A stretch of 12,343 bases of DNA from an uncultured Collinsella sp. (GTDB lineage Bacteria > Actinomycetota > Coriobacteriia > Coriobacteriales > Coriobacteriaceae), in the NCBI GenBank assembly GCA_902479065.1, contig CABSNM010000034.1, positions 1 through 12,343 of the forward strand, in the 5' to 3' direction. The translations under genes and the position numbers were made by a program. Position 1 is the stretch's first letter. Each line of letters starts with the position of its first letter. This document shows positions 1 to 7,635 of this stretch, piece by piece. The notes under the pieces are model-generated. The model made no database searches, was not told where the DNA came from, and saw nothing but the letters and a program-made list of their open reading frames with translations.

Positions 1-32
1 TGGACGGCACCGAGCCGTACGCTTGAACTGAG

Positions 33-63
33 AAGGGGGAGGCCTCGCGGCCTCCCCCTTTTT
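33..63 (+). terminator. Intrinsic terminator of the upstream gene
   Basis: A perfect 12-bp stem (AAGGGGGAGGCC, 33-44, with its complement at 49-60) with a TCGC tetraloop runs into a T tract through 63. It ends transcription from a gene left of the window. A possible last stretch of that gene can be read in frame 3 as DGTEPYA followed by TGA at 24-26, but it is too short to identify. Confidence 0.9.
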
Positions 64-77
64 GCGTTTACGGGCTT

Positions 78-107
78 TTGTCTCACATAGTAGCTGTGTT
101 TTATAAC
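78..107 (+). promoter_or_regulatory. Candidate sigma-70-type promoter P1 for the acpS operon
   Basis: TTGTCT (78-83) and TATAAC (102-107) are separated by 18 nt. The -10 matches the consensus in 5 of 6 positions. It lies just after the upstream terminator and about 65 nt before acpS. A small CACA/TGTG dyad (84-98) sits between the boxes. Assignment is by consensus only. Confidence 0.4.
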
Positions 108-113
108 CCTCGT

Positions 114-143
114 TTGTCGCATCTTCTGTGAACGGGCTACAAT
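114..143 (+). promoter_or_regulatory. Candidate sigma-70-type promoter P2 for the acpS operon
   Basis: TTGTCG (114-119) and TACAAT (138-143) have an 18-nt spacer. The -10 matches in 5 of 6 positions. A start near 150 would leave a leader of about 20 nt before the acpS start. P1 and P2 may both act, or only one may be real. Confidence 0.4.
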
Positions 144-172
144 AACTTAGTCTGTGCGATATGGAGGTGAAC

Positions 173-712
173 ATGGCTGAAGCTGGTATCGGCGTTGATA
201 TCGTCGAGATTTCCCGGATGAAATCAATTCTTGAAAAGACGCCGTCGTTTGCTCGGCGTGTGTTTACCGAAGAAGAGCGTGCGTATTGCGATGTATCATC
301 GCGTCCCGCTGCTCACTATGCGAGCCGCTTTGCTTCGCGCGAGGCGGTGCTTAAAGCTCTCGGCACGGGTTTTAGTCAAGGCGTGGGTCGCAAGGATGTT
401 TCGGTAACGCGTGATAAACTCGGCAAACCGAAGGCGCTGCTTTCGGGCCGTGCACTCGAGATCGCTCATGAGCTGGGTGTTGTTGAGGTCGCTCTTTCCA
501 TTACGCTTACAGGAGACTTAGCCGTTGCGAATGCCATCGCGATTACCGAAGATGCTCGGCCTAAGCCAAAAGATGAAAAGGTGAGCACCAAGAAACGCGT
601 AGCGCAGACATTTAAAGAGGCTCGCTCTGTTTTAGATGAGCTTGAGCAGCTGCAGAATTCAGCATTGACGGAGCACCTGGGCGATGCTTCGCAAGATACG
701 CTAGGAGCATAG
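173..712 (+). CDS. acpS: Holo-[acyl-carrier-protein] synthase with C-terminal extension
   Basis: It transfers the 4'-phosphopantetheine arm of coenzyme A to a serine of apo-acyl carrier protein, activating it for fatty-acid synthesis in the cytoplasm. The family motifs are visible: GIGVDIVEISR near the N-terminus, with Mg-binding Asp9, and FASREAVLKALGTG, with Glu57. The start at 173 is preferred over an in-frame ATG at 161, because GGAGGTGA at 163-170 is a good ribosome binding site for 173 and lies inside the longer version. Family members usually have about 120-130 residues, and the catalytic domain ends near residue 127 here. The last 50 residues are a lysine/glutamate-rich, probably helical tail absent from the classical enzyme. 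It is the first gene of the operon, and its stop codon abuts the nnr start. Confidence 0.93.
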   Translation: MAEAGIGVDIVEISRMKSILEKTPSFARRVFTEEERAYCDVSSRPAAHYASRFASREAVLKALGTGFSQGVGRKDVSVTRDKLGKPKALLSGRALEIAHELGVVEVALSITLTGDLAVANAIAITEDARPKPKDEKVSTKKRVAQTFKEARSVLDELEQLQNSALTEHLGDASQDTLGA

Positions 713-2329
713 ATGAAACCGGTTTTGAGTACCGAAGAAGTCGTTCGTCTCGAGGATATCATCGAACGCGAAGGGACTTCGAAGGCCGAGCTTATGGAGC
801 TAGCGGGTGAGTTTGCCGCCAACGAGGTCTTGAAGCTCAATCCCGATCGGGTTCTCGTTCTGGTCGGTTTTGGTAATAATGGCGGCGACGGTTGGGTTGC
901 CGCCGATATCCTGAGCCATAAGGGTGTGGACGTCGATATCGTTTCTCCGGTTGAGCCGGATGAGATTCCTGCTGCTCTGGCACGTCATGTTGCTCGTCGT
1001 ACTGCCGGCCGCGATGTGCACGTTTGCGTCGGCCCCTCGCGTGACGAACTCGAGGTTTTGATCGATAAGGCCGATGTTGTTGTCGATGCCATTTTTGGTA
1101 CCGGTTTCCATGGGAATCTGCGTGCGCCGTTCTCCATCTGGATTCCTACGGTCAATGAATGCGCCGATTGTGTCGTATCCATTGATGTCCCCTCGGGCCT
1201 GAATGCCGAGACGGGCGTTGTTGATGACGACTGCATTCGTGCCGAACATACGGTGACGATGATTGCGCCCAAGATTGGTCTGTATAGCGCTGATGGCCCT
1301 GAGTATGCTGGCGATTTGATCTGCGGCAATCTTTACGACCGTCTTGACGAGGTCATCGATGATGTCGACCACGCCGCCGAGATTGTCGAGCCCGGTGACT
1401 TAGTTGATTACTTTGCCCCACTACCTACGAATATCGATAAGTATTCCCGTGGCTCTGTGCTTATTGTCGCCGGATCTGCACAATATCCTGGTGCTGCCAT
1501 TATGGCGGCCAAGTCTGCAGCTCGCGCGGGTGCTGGTTACGTGGCAGTCGCGGCTCCTGACGCCTGCGCTAATCTTATTCGCATTGCACTTCCTTCGATT
1601 CCCGTCTTTGCTATTCCGTCTGATTCCCGCGGCTCCTTTGGCGCCGCTGCGCGCATGACGGTGTGCGAGATTGCAAAGAAGTACAGCTGCGTACTGTGCG
1701 GTCCCGGTATGACGACGTCTGCCGGCGCTATGCAGGTGGTTTCGGGCTTGCTCGAGCTTGATGTACCGCTTATTTTGGATGCCGATGCACTCAACTGCCT
1801 TGCTAAGATTGCCATTGACGGTATTGATAGTAACCCCGAGATGTATCGTCGCGAGCAGCCGTTGGTTATGACACCGCACTATCGTGAGCTTTCGCGTCTG
1901 GTTGCCGGTGACGAGGTGAACGACCTTGGTACCGCGATTGCAGCCGCGCAGAAGGTTGTCTGGGCTGCAGGCTCCGACAATCTGGTGGTCATTGCCAAAG
2001 GGCCGACGACGGCTATCTGTGGCGTTGAGCGTGTACTGCTGCCGCTCTCGGGTCCGGCTTCTCTGGCAACTGCCGGTTCAGGTGATGTTCTCGCGGGTAT
2101 TTTGGCCGGCACGCTTGCCACCATGCGCGACGAGATGGATCGTTGGGAGTTGCTGTATTCGTACGCCGTCGCACTTCACAGCTACGCCGGTTTTGCCGCG
2201 GCGACGGAGTATGGTGAGAAGAGCGTCATCGCGACCGATCTTATCGACTTGATCGGTCCCGCCATGGAACTGGCGGCAAAGGATGCGCTCGAAGATCTGG
2301 GAATCATGGACGAAGGGTCGGATGACTAA
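713..2329 (+). CDS. nnr: Bifunctional NAD(P)H-hydrate epimerase / ADP-dependent NAD(P)H-hydrate dehydratase
   Basis: It repairs NADHX and NADPHX, damaged hydrated forms of NAD(P)H. The N-terminal YjeF_N domain (about residues 1-215) interconverts the R and S epimers. The C-terminal ribokinase-like domain (about 235-520) dehydrates the S form, usually using ADP in bacteria. Visible motifs are NNGGDG (55-60), DAIFGTG (125-131) and DVPSG (158-162) in the epimerase part. The dehydratase part has KYSRGSVLIVAGS (243-255), DADAL (356-360), TPHYRE (387-392), KGP (429-431) and AGSGDVLAG (454-462). A length of 538 residues fits the two-domain form. The start follows the acpS stop with no gap and has AGGAG at 703-707. 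The last 15 residues are acidic. Confidence 0.94.
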   Translation: MKPVLSTEEVVRLEDIIEREGTSKAELMELAGEFAANEVLKLNPDRVLVLVGFGNNGGDGWVAADILSHKGVDVDIVSPVEPDEIPAALARHVARRTAGRDVHVCVGPSRDELEVLIDKADVVVDAIFGTGFHGNLRAPFSIWIPTVNECADCVVSIDVPSGLNAETGVVDDDCIRAEHTVTMIAPKIGLYSADGPEYAGDLICGNLYDRLDEVIDDVDHAAEIVEPGDLVDYFAPLPTNIDKYSRGSVLIVAGSAQYPGAAIMAAKSAARAGAGYVAVAAPDACANLIRIALPSIPVFAIPSDSRGSFGAAARMTVCEIAKKYSCVLCGPGMTTSAGAMQVVSGLLELDVPLILDADALNCLAKIAIDGIDSNPEMYRREQPLVMTPHYRELSRLVAGDEVNDLGTAIAAAQKVVWAAGSDNLVVIAKGPTTAICGVERVLLPLSGPASLATAGSGDVLAGILAGTLATMRDEMDRWELLYSYAVALHSYAGFAAATEYGEKSVIATDLIDLIGPAMELAAKDALEDLGIMDEGSDD

Positions 2330-2331
2330 TC

Positions 2332-3477
2332 ATGAATAAAGCCGATTTGACGCGCTGGTCCTGGGTCGAGATCGACCGCGGGGCGCTCCGTCGCAACACG
2401 AGGGCCTATAAGAACTTGTTGAATCCACGTCAGCGCCTGTGCTGCGTGGTCAAGGCCGATGCTTATGGTCATGGAGCTGTTGAGTGCGCCAAGATCATGT
2501 ATTCGGCCGGTGCCGACATGTTTGCCGTGGCGACGGTTAACGAGGGCGTTGAGCTCCGACAGGGCGGGATTACGAAACCCATCCTCATCCTAAGCGAGCC
2601 GCCTATCGAGGCCATTCCGACGTTGCTCGAGTTTGATATCATGCCCTCGGTCTATACGTCTGACTTTGCTCTTGCGTATGGCGAATGTGCCGTCGCGGCG
2701 GGCAAGGTGGGCAAGTATCATCTCGCCATCGAGACGGGTATGAATCGTATCGGCGTACACTACACACAGGTGCTCGACTTTGTCCGCGGTATTAATTTCC
2801 ATCGCGGTATTCAGTGCGACGGCGTATTTACGCACTTCGCCACGGCCGATGAACCTTCGGGCTGGGACTACAAGCTGCAGTGTCAGCGCTTTACCGAGGC
2901 CGTTCAAGCCATTAAGGATGCGGGTTTTGAGTGCGGTATCGTGCACTGCGCCAACACGCCGTCCTCGATGCTCGACCCCTCGATGCATTTTGATATGATT
3001 CGCGCCGGCGTTGGCTTGTATGGCATGCAGCCGTGCGAGCTGAGTGGCCGCGTGATGCAGCTTGATCCCGTTATGAGCGTCCATGCGCGCGTGACGCGCG
3101 TGGCACACCCTGCGATGGGTGAGGGCGTGGGCTACGGTTTTACCTACCGCGTACCGCGCACGCGCGTTCAGATCTGCACGCTGCCGATCGGTTATGCCGA
3201 CGGCCTATCGCGTACGCTTTCCAATCGTATGGATGTGCTGTATCGCGGCGAGCGCGTGCATCAGGTTGGCAATATCTGCATGGACCAGTTTATGGTCGCC
3301 ATTCAGTCCAACCCGGCACACGAGATTCCCGAGGCCGAGTATGGTGACGAGATGATCATTGTCGGCCGCGATGGCGATGCCGAGATCACTATGGACGAGA
3401 TGGCCCGACTGCGCGGAACGATTAACTACGAGGTCGCCTGCGGCTTTGGCATGCGTCTCGACAAGGTCTACGTGTAG
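2332..3477 (+). CDS. alr: Alanine racemase (PLP-dependent)
   Basis: It interconverts L- and D-alanine and supplies D-alanine for peptidoglycan. The PLP-binding lysine is Lys41 in VVKADAYGHG. The second catalytic base is Tyr268 in GEGVGYGFTYR. ETGMNRIG (134-141), AGVGLYG (225-231), PIGYADG (285-291) and VGNICMDQF (312-320) are family blocks of the TIM barrel and the C-terminal beta domain. At 381 residues it is full length. Only 2 nt separate it from nnr. No good ribosome binding site lies before the ATG (a weak GAAGGG is 14 nt away), so translation is probably coupled to the end of nnr. Confidence 0.95.
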   Translation: MNKADLTRWSWVEIDRGALRRNTRAYKNLLNPRQRLCCVVKADAYGHGAVECAKIMYSAGADMFAVATVNEGVELRQGGITKPILILSEPPIEAIPTLLEFDIMPSVYTSDFALAYGECAVAAGKVGKYHLAIETGMNRIGVHYTQVLDFVRGINFHRGIQCDGVFTHFATADEPSGWDYKLQCQRFTEAVQAIKDAGFECGIVHCANTPSSMLDPSMHFDMIRAGVGLYGMQPCELSGRVMQLDPVMSVHARVTRVAHPAMGEGVGYGFTYRVPRTRVQICTLPIGYADGLSRTLSNRMDVLYRGERVHQVGNICMDQFMVAIQSNPAHEIPEAEYGDEMIIVGRDGDAEITMDEMARLRGTINYEVACGFGMRLDKVYV

Positions 3478-3485
3478 GAGCCGCT

Positions 3486-4106
3486 ATGGGCGTCATGCAC
3501 ATCCCCGGCCATACCCATCAGGCACCACGTGAGGTCGCACTCGAGGAGATCGAGGCCGTTCTGGGCGATTGTCACCTCTGCCAGCTCTACCAGTCGCGTC
3601 ACAATATCGTGTTTGGCGTGGGAAACCCCCGCGCTCGCGTGATGTTTATTGGTGAGGCGCCGGGCCGCAATGAGGATTTGCAGGGCGAGCCCTTTGTGGG
3701 GGCGGCAGGCGAGGACCTCAACGGCATTTTGTCGCTGGCGGGCCTCAAACGCGAAGACGTCTACATTGCCAACGTGCTTAAGTGCCGCCCGCCGGGAAAC
3801 CGCAATCCGCGTCCCGAGGAAGTGCTGGCTTGCTCGCCGTTTTTGCGTGAGCAGATTCGAAGCATCTGGCCCGATATTATCGTGACGCTCGGCAACCCCG
3901 CGACGCACTTTGTGCTTAAGACCGAGATTGGCATTACTAAGCTGCGCGGCAGGTTCCACCAGATGGGGCATTTTGTAGTAATGCCCACGTTCCATCCGGC
4001 AGCAGCGCTGCGCAATCCGGCGTGGCAGGAGCTGCTGGAGGAAGACTTTAAGATGCTGGGCGACTATCTGGAGCGACATCCCGCACCAGAGGACGCCTCG
4101 GAATAA
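3486..4106 (+). CDS. Uracil-DNA glycosylase, family 4 (iron-sulfur type)
   Basis: It removes uracil from DNA to start base-excision repair. GEAPGRNED (57-65) is the active-site loop of family 4 enzymes, and TFHPAAALRN (168-177) is the second substrate-binding motif. Four cysteines (29 and 32 as CxxC, 100 and 116) are placed like the [4Fe-4S] ligands of this family. CRPPGNRNP follows Cys100. At 206 residues it has the usual length. The GGAG at 3477-3480 overlaps the alr stop codon and sits 5 nt before the ATG, so the gene belongs to the operon. Family 5 is less likely, because the loop reads GEAPG-x-x-E. Confidence 0.92.
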   Translation: MGVMHIPGHTHQAPREVALEEIEAVLGDCHLCQLYQSRHNIVFGVGNPRARVMFIGEAPGRNEDLQGEPFVGAAGEDLNGILSLAGLKREDVYIANVLKCRPPGNRNPRPEEVLACSPFLREQIRSIWPDIIVTLGNPATHFVLKTEIGITKLRGRFHQMGHFVVMPTFHPAAALRNPAWQELLEEDFKMLGDYLERHPAPEDASE

Positions 4107-4118
4107 TAAGGAGCATAT

Positions 4119-4625
4119 ATGTCCCTGGAGCGCCTGGGGGTAGGTACTTACAAAACGACTTGCGCTGCCGATACGGAGTACTTTGGCGAGCTAATTGCAC
4201 CGTGCCTTGAGGACGGCGATGTGCTCATCCTGACCGGTGGCCTGGGAGTGGGCAAAACTCACTTTACCAAGGGCGTCTCGCGCGGGCTGGGCGATGGGCA
4301 TATGGTTACGAGCCCTACGTTTGCGCTCATGGCCGTTCACGATCAAGGTCGTATTCCGCTGTTTCACTTTGATCTATACCGCCTGGAGCATGCCTACGAG
4401 CTCGAGGATACGGGCATTTTCGATGTGCTGGGCTATGAGGGTGCTTGCCTGCTGGAATGGGGCGAACAATTCCAGGACGAGCTGACGGATGAGTATCTTT
4501 CGGTGACGCTCAAGCGTGATGAGGGCGACAGCGATGTGCGAACGATAACGCTCGAGGCGCACGGTGACCGCGCAATGGAGCTTTCCCATTTGATTGATAA
4601 GGCTGTACAAGATGAGCTTGCATAA
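4119..4625 (+). CDS. tsaE: tRNA t6A37 biosynthesis ATPase TsaE
   Basis: TsaE is the P-loop ATPase that works with TsaB and TsaD to place the threonylcarbamoyl group on A37 of ANN-decoding tRNAs. The Walker A motif is GGLGVGKTH (40-48). TSPTF (64-68) and HFDLYRL (83-89) are further family signatures, and LLEWGE (111-116) follows. Its 168 residues are typical. AAGGAG at 4108-4113 is a good ribosome binding site 5 nt before the ATG. The gene starts 12 nt after the glycosylase gene, and its end overlaps the next gene, which encodes its TsaB and TsaD partners. Only TsaC/Sua5, which makes the threonylcarbamoyl-adenylate, is missing from the window. Confidence 0.95.
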   Translation: MSLERLGVGTYKTTCAADTEYFGELIAPCLEDGDVLILTGGLGVGKTHFTKGVSRGLGDGHMVTSPTFALMAVHDQGRIPLFHFDLYRLEHAYELEDTGIFDVLGYEGACLLEWGEQFQDELTDEYLSVTLKRDEGDSDVRTITLEAHGDRAMELSHLIDKAVQDELA

Positions 4626-6996
4626 CGACAACGCGCTGGTGGTGGCGCTCGATACCTCGACCGACATGCTTGCCTGCGCGGCAAGCTGGATTGATGGACA
4701 GACGGGCGAGACGAAGCTCGTGAGTGGCGACCACATGTGTCGCCGCCACGCCAACGTTGAGCTCGTGAATACCGTTGATGGCGTGCTGGCTCAAGCCGGT
4801 CTGGATCGCAGCGATGTTGGTTACTACGTGGTCGGCCGCGGCCCGGGGTCGTTTACGGGTGTGCGTATCGGCATCTCCACTGCCAAGGGCCTCGCGCGTG
4901 GTGCCAATGTTCCGCTGCTGGGCGTGTCGACGCTCGACGCTTGCGCTTGGACGGCGTGGAAGGCTGGCGTGCGCGGCAAGCTTGGTATCTTGGCCGATGC
5001 TATGCGCGGTGAGGTATATCCGGCGCTGTATATGCTGGTCGATGAGGGTCCCGAGCGCCAATTTGAGCGCGAACACGTGGTCAAGACCGCCGTGGCGCTC
5101 GATGAGTGGCGCCAAGCGGCGGACTGGGACCAGGTTCAGCTGACCGGTGATGGTCTCGTGCGCTATGGCAAGCTGCTGGGTGAGGACGAGACCGCCCGCT
5201 GCGTGGAGCGCGACCTGTGGTGGCCTTCGGGCGAGGGCTTGCTGCTCGCGCACGCTGCGGGTGACGGCGATCCGGCTCGCGTCCTGCCGATTTACACGCG
5301 CCTTTCGGATGCCGAGGAAAACGAGCGCAAGCGTCTTGGTCTTGCCGAGAGTGCGCAGAGTGAAATTACGGGCGTTGCCGATGAGCTCGCCGGTCGTCAT
5401 CTGCAGTTCCGTCCCATGGGCGCGGCGGATGCCGAGGGCGCGAGCGCGCTGGAGGCTGCCTGCTTTGAAGGTGCCGGACACGAGGCGTGGACGCCGGGCA
5501 TGTTCCTGTCCGAACTGGGCGAGGACGTCGCTGTGCCGCGTAGTTGGTGGGTAGCACACGACGACGGCAAGCTGCTGGGCCTTGCCGGCGGTATGGTCGT
5601 GGACGGTGATGTGCAGATTCTGGATGTCGCCGTCGACCCGGTACATCGCCGTGAGGGCATTGCCCGCAAACTGCTGTCGCACGTGAGCTATGATGCCCAG
5701 ATGCTCGGCTGCACCACGGCTTCGCTCGAGGTCGAGGACGGCAACGAGGGAGCGATTGCGCTTTATAACGCTCTGGGCTTTACCGAGGCTGGCCGTCGCC
5801 GCGGCTACTATGGTGCCGGCAAGGATGCCATCGTCATGACGGCTCCGCTGCCCCTCGTGCTTCCGGTCGACAATGCTTCGCCCGAGCCGACGGCGGCAGA
5901 GCAGCGCGTATGGCCGCTGCCTGCGCCTGGGCGCTCCGAGGGGGAGCGTGCCGAAATTGAGCGCCGCCGCCTAGTGCTCGCTATCGAGAGTTCCTGCGAC
6001 GAGACGGCCGTGGCGATTATCGATGCGGATGGCAATATGCTGGCCAACCAGGTGTCGACACAGATTGATTTTCATGCCCGCTTTGGCGGCGTGGTGCCCG
6101 AGATCGCCTCGCGCAAACACGTTGAGGTGATTGTGAGTGTCGTGGATGCGGCGCTCGAGGATGCCGCAGCATCGCTTGGTCTTGAGGGTGGAGCCATTGC
6201 CCCCAGCGAGCTTGCCGCCGTGGGCGTGACACAGGGTCCGGGCCTGGTGGGCGCCCTCGTGGTGGGCGTTGCCTTTGCCAAAGGCTTTGCCTACGCTGCC
6301 GGCAAGCCGCTCGTATGCGTCAACCATCTGGAGGGGCACCTGTTTGCCAACCTGTTGGCGCAGCCCGACCTCAAGCCGCCGTTCATCTTCACGCTTGTCT
6401 CGGGCGGGCACACCATGCTCGTGCACGTGAAGGCGTGGGGCGACTACGAGGTGCTCGGTGAGACGCTCGACGACGCCGTGGGCGAGGCCTTCGACAAGGT
6501 GGCCAAGGCGCTGGGCCTGGGCTATCCCGGTGGCCCCATCATTTCCAAGCTGGCCGAGACAGGCAATCCCCGCGCGATTGATTTCCCCCGTGCGCTCAAC
6601 AGCAGGGGAGACTATCGTTTCTCGCTTTCGGGCCTTAAAACGGCCGTGACGCTCTACATCGAGCAGGAGACCAAGGCCGGGCGCACGATTCACCTGCCCG
6701 ATCTGGCAGCTTCGTTTGAGGCAGCTGTCTTTGACGTGCAGTACAAGAAGGCCAAAAACGCATTGCACGCTACCGGATGCAAGGAATACTGCATCGGCGG
6801 CGGCGTCTCGGCCAACCCGCATCTGCGCGAGATGATGATCAAGAAGCTTGGGCGTCAGGGGATTCGCGTAACGGTGCCGCCCTTGTCTGCCTGTACCGAT
6901 AACGCAGCCATGATCGCGGAGGTCGCCCGCCGTAAATTCGACCGAGGTGAAATCTCGCCGTTCGACGTCGACGCCGATCCGAACATGACGCTGTAG
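4612..6996 (+). CDS. tsaB-rimI-tsaD: TsaB-RimI-TsaD triple fusion (t6A37 tRNA modification plus N-acetyltransferase)
   Basis: One 794-residue chain carries three normally separate proteins. Residues 1-240 are TsaB, the scaffold paralogue of TsaD, with LDTSTD near the N-terminus and GPGSFTGVRIG (77-87). Residues about 262-412 are a GNAT acetyltransferase of the RimI type, with the acetyl-CoA loop RREGIAR (346-352) and ALYNALGF. In other bacteria RimI acetylates ribosomal protein S18. A proline/alanine-rich linker (about 413-450) leads to TsaD (453-794), the t6A transferase: AIESSCDET, metal-binding NHLEGH (571-576), SGGH (597-600), GYPGGP (637-642), GGGVSAN (729-735) and TDNAAMIA. The ATG at 4612 overlaps tsaE by 14 nt and has AAGG at 4599-4602. 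A TTG at 4594 is a less likely start. All key residues appear intact. Confidence 0.93.
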   Translation: MSLHNDNALVVALDTSTDMLACAASWIDGQTGETKLVSGDHMCRRHANVELVNTVDGVLAQAGLDRSDVGYYVVGRGPGSFTGVRIGISTAKGLARGANVPLLGVSTLDACAWTAWKAGVRGKLGILADAMRGEVYPALYMLVDEGPERQFEREHVVKTAVALDEWRQAADWDQVQLTGDGLVRYGKLLGEDETARCVERDLWWPSGEGLLLAHAAGDGDPARVLPIYTRLSDAEENERKRLGLAESAQSEITGVADELAGRHLQFRPMGAADAEGASALEAACFEGAGHEAWTPGMFLSELGEDVAVPRSWWVAHDDGKLLGLAGGMVVDGDVQILDVAVDPVHRREGIARKLLSHVSYDAQMLGCTTASLEVEDGNEGAIALYNALGFTEAGRRRGYYGAGKDAIVMTAPLPLVLPVDNASPEPTAAEQRVWPLPAPGRSEGERAEIERRRLVLAIESSCDETAVAIIDADGNMLANQVSTQIDFHARFGGVVPEIASRKHVEVIVSVVDAALEDAAASLGLEGGAIAPSELAAVGVTQGPGLVGALVVGVAFAKGFAYAAGKPLVCVNHLEGHLFANLLAQPDLKPPFIFTLVSGGHTMLVHVKAWGDYEVLGETLDDAVGEAFDKVAKALGLGYPGGPIISKLAETGNPRAIDFPRALNSRGDYRFSLSGLKTAVTLYIEQETKAGRTIHLPDLAASFEAAVFDVQYKKAKNALHATGCKEYCIGGGVSANPHLREMMIKKLGRQGIRVTVPPLSACTDNAAMIAEVARRKFDRGEISPFDVDADPNMTL

Positions 6997-7008
6997 CTGG
7001 TACGGCGC

Positions 7009-7143
7009 GGTCCCCGGACGGAGGGGCCGGATATAAGGTTTCCTGCTCTACAGTCCTGCGCAAGACGAAGGCCACATTAAGTGGCCTTCTTTGCGTGCGG
7101 AACTCGCGATAAACCTTATATCCGGCCCCTCCGTCCGGGGACC
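7009..7143 (+). repeat. Foldback element copy 1 (forward)
   Basis: Left arm 7009-7041 and right arm 7111-7143 are a perfect 33-bp inverted repeat around a 69-nt core (7042-7110). The core starts CCTGCTCTACAGTCCTG and ends GTGCGGAACTCGCGAT. Inside it is a 9-bp hairpin (GAAGGCCAC, 7067-7075, with 7081-7089) with an ATTAA loop, extended below by CGCAA (7059-7063) with TTGCG (7091-7095). The copy starts 12 nt after the tsaD stop codon. No T tract follows the right arm, so it is not a standard intrinsic terminator. The family was not recognised. Confidence 0.9.
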
Positions 7144-7284
7144 TTTCTGTATCGATGCGGCTTCTGAGCCGGATTGGCGTCGACAACGTCCAACAAGGTT
7201 AACAAGCCAGCGTCGAATTTTCGGCGTTCTTTAGCTGAAAGAAAAAGTTGGTGTGCGGAGCTTTGCTCCGCATTTGGGATGGGA
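7144..7284. other. Spacer between foldback copies 1 and 2, no gene seen
   Basis: This 141-nt stretch contains a small hairpin, TGCGGAGC (7254-7261) with GCTCCGCA (7265-7272) and a TTT loop, followed by only three T. It could be a weak terminator or a remnant of another element. Short open frames cross it but run into the foldback arms and resemble no known protein. Together with the flanking repeats it forms a gene-free stretch of about 640 nt after tsaD. Confidence 0.5.
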
Positions 7285-7437
7285 GCCCCTGAGAGCCGCG
7301 GGAGCCGGGCGGCGCATATGAACTTTATCGCGAGTTCCGCACGCAAAGGAAAGCACTTAATGTGCTTTCCGTCTTGCGCAGGACTGTAGAGCAGGAAAGT
7401 TCATATGCGCCGCCCGGCTCCCGCGGCTCTCAGGGGC
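7285..7437 (-). repeat. Foldback element copy 2 (reverse)
   Basis: Arms 7285-7326 and 7396-7437 are a perfect 42-bp inverted repeat around a 69-nt core (7327-7395). Read on the - strand, the core matches copy 1 at 61 of 69 positions. The 8 differences all fall in the central hairpin as 4 compensated base pairs (GGAAAGCAC with GTGCTTTCC). The arms differ from those of copies 1 and 3 in sequence and length but are still fully complementary. The copy lies about 100 nt upstream of the cstA leader promoter and points away from cstA. Confidence 0.9.
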
Positions 7438-7535
7438 ATCTCTCATGCAAAAACTGTCGTGGGGTAAAGTCCGAGGTCAGTGGCGTTTTATACCGAGAAA
7501 TTCAAAAAAAGTTGAAAATTCATTACATATTTGCG

Positions 7536-7564
7536 TTGACTTTAGGTAACTAAAGTTTCATACT
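7536..7564 (+). promoter_or_regulatory. Promoter of the cstA leader with an overlapping dyad
   Basis: TTGACT (7536-7541) and CATACT (7559-7564) are 17 nt apart, the best promoter match in the window. A perfect dyad, CTTTAG (7540-7545) with CTAAAG (7550-7555), overlaps the -35 box and spacer and is a candidate operator. The region before it (about 7495-7535) is A/T-rich and could act as an UP-like element. The transcript would start near 7571 and carry a leader of about 235 nt before cstA. Confidence 0.65.
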
Positions 7565-7582
7565 CCTTTTCAACCACTGGGG

Positions 7583-7611
7583 GATGTGAACACGCACGGA
7601 TCGTTCACATC
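7583..7611 (+). promoter_or_regulatory. Perfect 9-bp inverted repeat in the cstA leader
   Basis: GATGTGAAC (7583-7591) and GTTCACATC (7603-7611) are separated by 11 nt. It lies downstream of the predicted transcription start, so it may fold as an RNA hairpin just before the leader peptide, or serve as a protein-binding site. Its partner is unknown. Confidence 0.5.
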
Positions 7612-7635
7612 ATGATTGAAGAGGATTTCTTAGAC

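Noticed and set aside
161..172. The ATG at 161 as the acpS start
   Set aside because: It would include the ribosome binding site GGAGGTGA in the coding region. The ATG at 173 has that site at correct spacing and gives the usual AcpS N-terminus.
4510..5682. A 390-codon open frame on the - strand opposite tsaB-rimI
   Set aside because: It is antisense to a well-supported gene, has His/Arg/Ala-rich composition and no recognisable motif.
7009..7143. Foldback copies as ordinary rho-independent terminators
   Set aside because: No T tract follows the right arms, the loop is a conserved 69-nt core, and the arms are far longer than needed. A role in transcript ends is still possible by another route.
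7116..7553. Short open frames of about 60-76 codons on both strands through the foldback copies
   Set aside because: They run across perfect inverted repeats and have no ribosome binding sites or recognisable protein features, so they are chance frames in structured DNA.
7586..7609. TGTGA ... TCACA as a CRP-type site near cstA, as in Escherichia coli
   Set aside because: The half-sites are 14 nt apart instead of 6 and lie downstream of the predicted transcription start.
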